From Pisolithus tinctorius (taxonomy: Eukaryota; Basidiomycota; Agaricomycetes; Boletales; Pisolithaceae), in assembly GCA_024663395.1 (NCBI GenBank), contig JANFAH010000006.1:1426001-1490000 (forward strand): 64,000 bases of DNA. Direction: 5' to 3'. The notes beneath the pieces are model-generated. The model worked only from the letters and a program-made list of their open reading frames with translations, ran no database searches and was not told the origin of the DNA. Positions within the stretch are counted from its first letter, which is position 1, and each line of letters opens with the position of its first letter. The position numbers and the translations under genes are program-made. This document shows positions 61,425-64,000 of the stretch, in pieces.

Positions 61425-62562
61425 CCTGCTTTGTTTTGACCTTGAGAATCAGACTCTAAGATGGACAATGGCAGTCGTTCTACAAAGCCAGGTGATTTTA
61501 CCACTTTATGCTCCGTCGCCAGTCCGCAAGTTTGGCGAAGACAACTAGCTTGTGTACAGAGAAGGAAACGATTCAGGGAAATTCGGTAAGCCTGCGGCAG
61601 ATGACCCTATGTTGTGTCAATGAAGCATATTTTGCGATGTGTTAGGGAACACTTTTACGCCTTAGTAAATCCGGTACATGCCCTCCTAACCATCCCGCCA
61701 ACACCGTAGCTGTCTGACTGATCATATTATCTGTAGCTTCGACCTGGGGAAACCGAATCTCATCCAGAACCTACGGTGTGTTGGACGATTGCATGGTATC
61801 CATGAACACCCTTTTACGAAGGCAGTAGAATGGACAGATAGACAAAGCGATCGAATTCTTCTCAAAAGCGTTCGGCCTCAAGTATTTGAAAAACTATGTG
61901 TGTAGTCACTGTTCCAATGCCTCAACTGGTTCTTACTCTCAAAATATAGGTTGGTGAGATAACGTCCCTCAAAGAGTTCCCCTTGAAGCTGGAAACCAAA
62001 TCACGTCGCGATGGCCCAAGAGGAATTGTTCAAAGTCAGCCTGTCGTTACACCAAGTACGCTCGCCCGGAAACTTATATCGCAGCTATAGGAAACGGTTT
62101 ATTAGCCCGCCCATCGAAGTCATTCATTAGTTGGACGACGAAATGCAATCCATTCCAAGACAGGCACCAACCAGAGGCTGCACTGGACATGGTCCTCGGG
62201 GTAGAGTTGCGTCCCTTGCTTAAGAGGTGTCAAAGTTCTGGCCGTGCTGCCGAAAGCCGAAAAACGAAAAATGATGTGAAAGCCATATCACAAACTCTGA
62301 GCATTGGGGCAAGTTTCGCTTTCAGCCAAAAGAATGCAGCCTAATTCTAGTTATGAAGTTACTCGAACACATCGGTGCCGCCTTCGCCTGTCCAGACCTG
62401 TGAGCACAATATTCTCTCGGATCATTCTAATTTCCCTCTTTCTGCAACTCACCCCACCTTAATTCCAGACAAAATGGCCAAGGGACGAATGAAGTTGGTT
62501 ACGATAGGTTGTTACCATACCTTCTAATCTTTTATGGTTTGACCTGTGAACACCCATTGTAG
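61425..62562. other. Intergenic region right of the HET gene
   Basis: No supported gene. A J domain that would complete the next fragment was looked for; no HPD-containing frame was seen. Confidence 0.4.
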
Positions 62563-63234
62563 GCAGGTTAATGCCCATTCCGTGGTGCAAGAGATAAAGG
62601 AACTTCAAGCAGAACTTGACGCGACAAAGGACGAGGACGAACAGCGAGCTTTAGAGGAGGACGTTACAGGAAAAGTAAGGGCAGCACCACGTTAGTGTCT
62701 TTCAGGACTGATGGCCTTTTTGTTCATAGATCTTGTGGCTTTTCTGGTGTGTAATCTGCTCAGAAGTGGACCAACTGTTACCAAAGGCAAGCCCACTCTG
62801 CGGTCTTCCTAAATGTTATTGACATGGTCCAGATCGTGAACTATATCGAACGAGAAAGTAATCTGATGGTAATTGGCACTGCGTATACGGAAATAACGTC
62901 TTAACTCGTCCTGCCAGGGTTTATGGGAGATCGGAGAGATCATCAGGGGAACCTTCCGTACAGACCCAGATGACGATCAAGTTCACTTGCGGCGGTAGGC
63001 GACATGATTCCGCATATGGCATCGACATGAATTGCTGAGCATTGTTCCAGGATCATGGCTGATGCAGGAGCGGGCACGTCAAAACATCAATTGTGGCTTG
63101 CTGCTCGTGCTGCACAGCTTATGAATAGATCAGGTGTGACCGCTGCAGAGGACCAGTTTAACCTCGACACTCCGACGGCCTTTCCAAGAACAAGCCATCA
63201 AATGCCCTCCGCGTCTTTGGCGAGTATTCCTTGA
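62563..63234 (+). pseudogene. C-terminal fragment of a DnaJ X-domain protein
   Basis: Five exon-like blocks, 62563..62674, 62730..62786, 62833..62868, 62918..62994 and 63051..63234, splice into about 150 residues resembling the X-domain and tail of fungal J-proteins: EIKELQAELDATKDEDEQ, RALEEDVTGKIL, EVDQLLPKIVNYI, LRRIMADAGAGTSKHQLW. An ATG at 62474 (MAKGRMKL) cannot be joined without a stop, and no J domain is visible upstream, so the locus lacks the part that stimulates Hsp70. The second intron needs a GC donor (AAAG/GCAAGC). It is best read as a truncated copy of a J-protein gene, though an undetected 5' exon cannot be ruled out. Confidence 0.5.
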
Positions 63235-64000
63235 CTATATCAAGCCAGCGAACAACAGCTCTGAGGATAGGGTTTTTCTACTCCAATTGACGCGGACTGC
63301 CTGGTTCCATGCGTGGTGTAACAGTACTGTAGCTAAGACAAAGCGATATATGAAAAGAAAAGGGTTCTTGAAATCGAAAACCGACGCAGGGTCAACAGTA
63401 CTTGCGGATGATTGGTTGCTAAAGTGAAGAAGGGGTTGGTTCGAGTCAGTAGGATTGGATGGAGATGTGGGGCTTATTGTTCTTGTGGGCTTCCTAGTCT
63501 TATGCGTTCCGTTCTGTTGTGACGTTTTGCTTGTCGCGAAGAGCTATCCTTCCAATGTCGAACGAGCAAAACGAGCAAGAAGATATATGCAGGATTTCTG
63601 TCATGATTGGTTGCGACCAACTCTATACTGACTTTACCAAGGCTTTACCGCCGTCTCTGTAGAGAGGACCCAAAGCACTCCTACCTTGCGGACACATCGC
63701 GAAAGATACAGCACCAAGCACCGAGAACAGTCCGGAGGCGGCAGAGGCGGAGATGACGGACGGACCCGCCAGTTCCATCGCACAACACAGTGGAGAAAGG
63801 CACGAATGATGTGTACGTACTTCTCTGAAGTGGGATGCCAACCCGAGGTCCAACGAACATCACCTGCTTTGCATTGATGACTCTGGACACGCGGACATAT
63901 AAACCGCATCCATTGAACGCACGTATGGGCTACATACAATTCCAATCGCACCGAGATATATGAATCCAAGAAAAATATCTTTCTAACCCTACCCACAATC
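63235..64000. other. Right end of window, no supported gene
   Basis: A minus-strand frame at 63623-63853 encodes a small Ala/Ser-rich hydrophobic segment (SVISASAASGLFSVLGAVSF) that might be an exon of a gene reaching further, but no splice structure could be tied to it. Confidence 0.35.

Noticed and set aside
1..64000. Search for CRISPR arrays, insertion sequences, long terminal repeats and rRNA genes
   Set aside because: None seen; the organism is eukaryotic and the only clear long repeat is the 29430-31805 / 33330-35605 pair.

Overview
This window reads as euchromatic DNA from a basidiomycete fungus, most likely a mushroom-forming Agaricomycete. The genes are closely packed on both strands and cut by many short (about 45-60 nt) GT-AG introns. 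The families present fit this: Tel1, a linoleate dioxygenase (Ppo), a fungal-type DOPA 4,5-dioxygenase, Pmt4, Ccc2, HET-domain proteins and a U2 snRNA with the GTAGTA branch-site pairing segment. All exon models were spliced by hand. For every gene called with high confidence the exon lengths sum to a multiple of three and the joined protein follows its family across each junction.

Layout. 1-11.3 kb: the 3' part of tel1/ATM (+) and then a PIF1-family helicase (+), two genome-stability genes in a row. 11.3-17 kb: sparse sequence with three hypothetical minus-strand loci. 17-24 kb: an Lpl1/ROG1-type lipase and a 25-exon Ppo fatty-acid dioxygenase, both minus. 24.5-25.6 kb: coatomer epsilon (+). 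26.5-29.7 kb: a gene that splices an HSF-type DNA-binding domain onto a HET domain. 29.4-35.6 kb: a tandem segmental duplication carrying a short cystathionine beta-synthase; copy A is intact, copy B is frameshifted. 36.4-42.5 kb: DOPA dioxygenase (-), a RING-PH-VWA protein (+) and a dynactin p24-like subunit (-). 43-45 kb: a decayed eIF4A copy and the U2 snRNA gene. 45-48.2 kb: a copper-transporting P-type ATPase (-). 48.9-49.8 kb: a Cys-rich orphan (-). 50.2-55.4 kb: two retromer-type sorting nexins, Vps5 and Mvp1, head to tail. 55.7-58.5 kb: Pmt4 (-). 59.1-61.4 kb: a second HET protein (+). 62.6-63.2 kb: a broken J-protein-like fragment.

How the genes relate. Most are unlinked housekeeping functions. 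Three local themes stand out: telomere and replication genes at the left edge (tel1, pif1), an endosome-Golgi trafficking block (vps5, mvp1, with pmt4, ccc2, coatomer epsilon and dynactin acting in the same secretory and transport system), and a restless middle region (26-36 kb) where a domain fusion, a HET gene and a recent-looking duplication lie together. The strongest novelty candidate is the HSF-HET fusion at 26531-29746.
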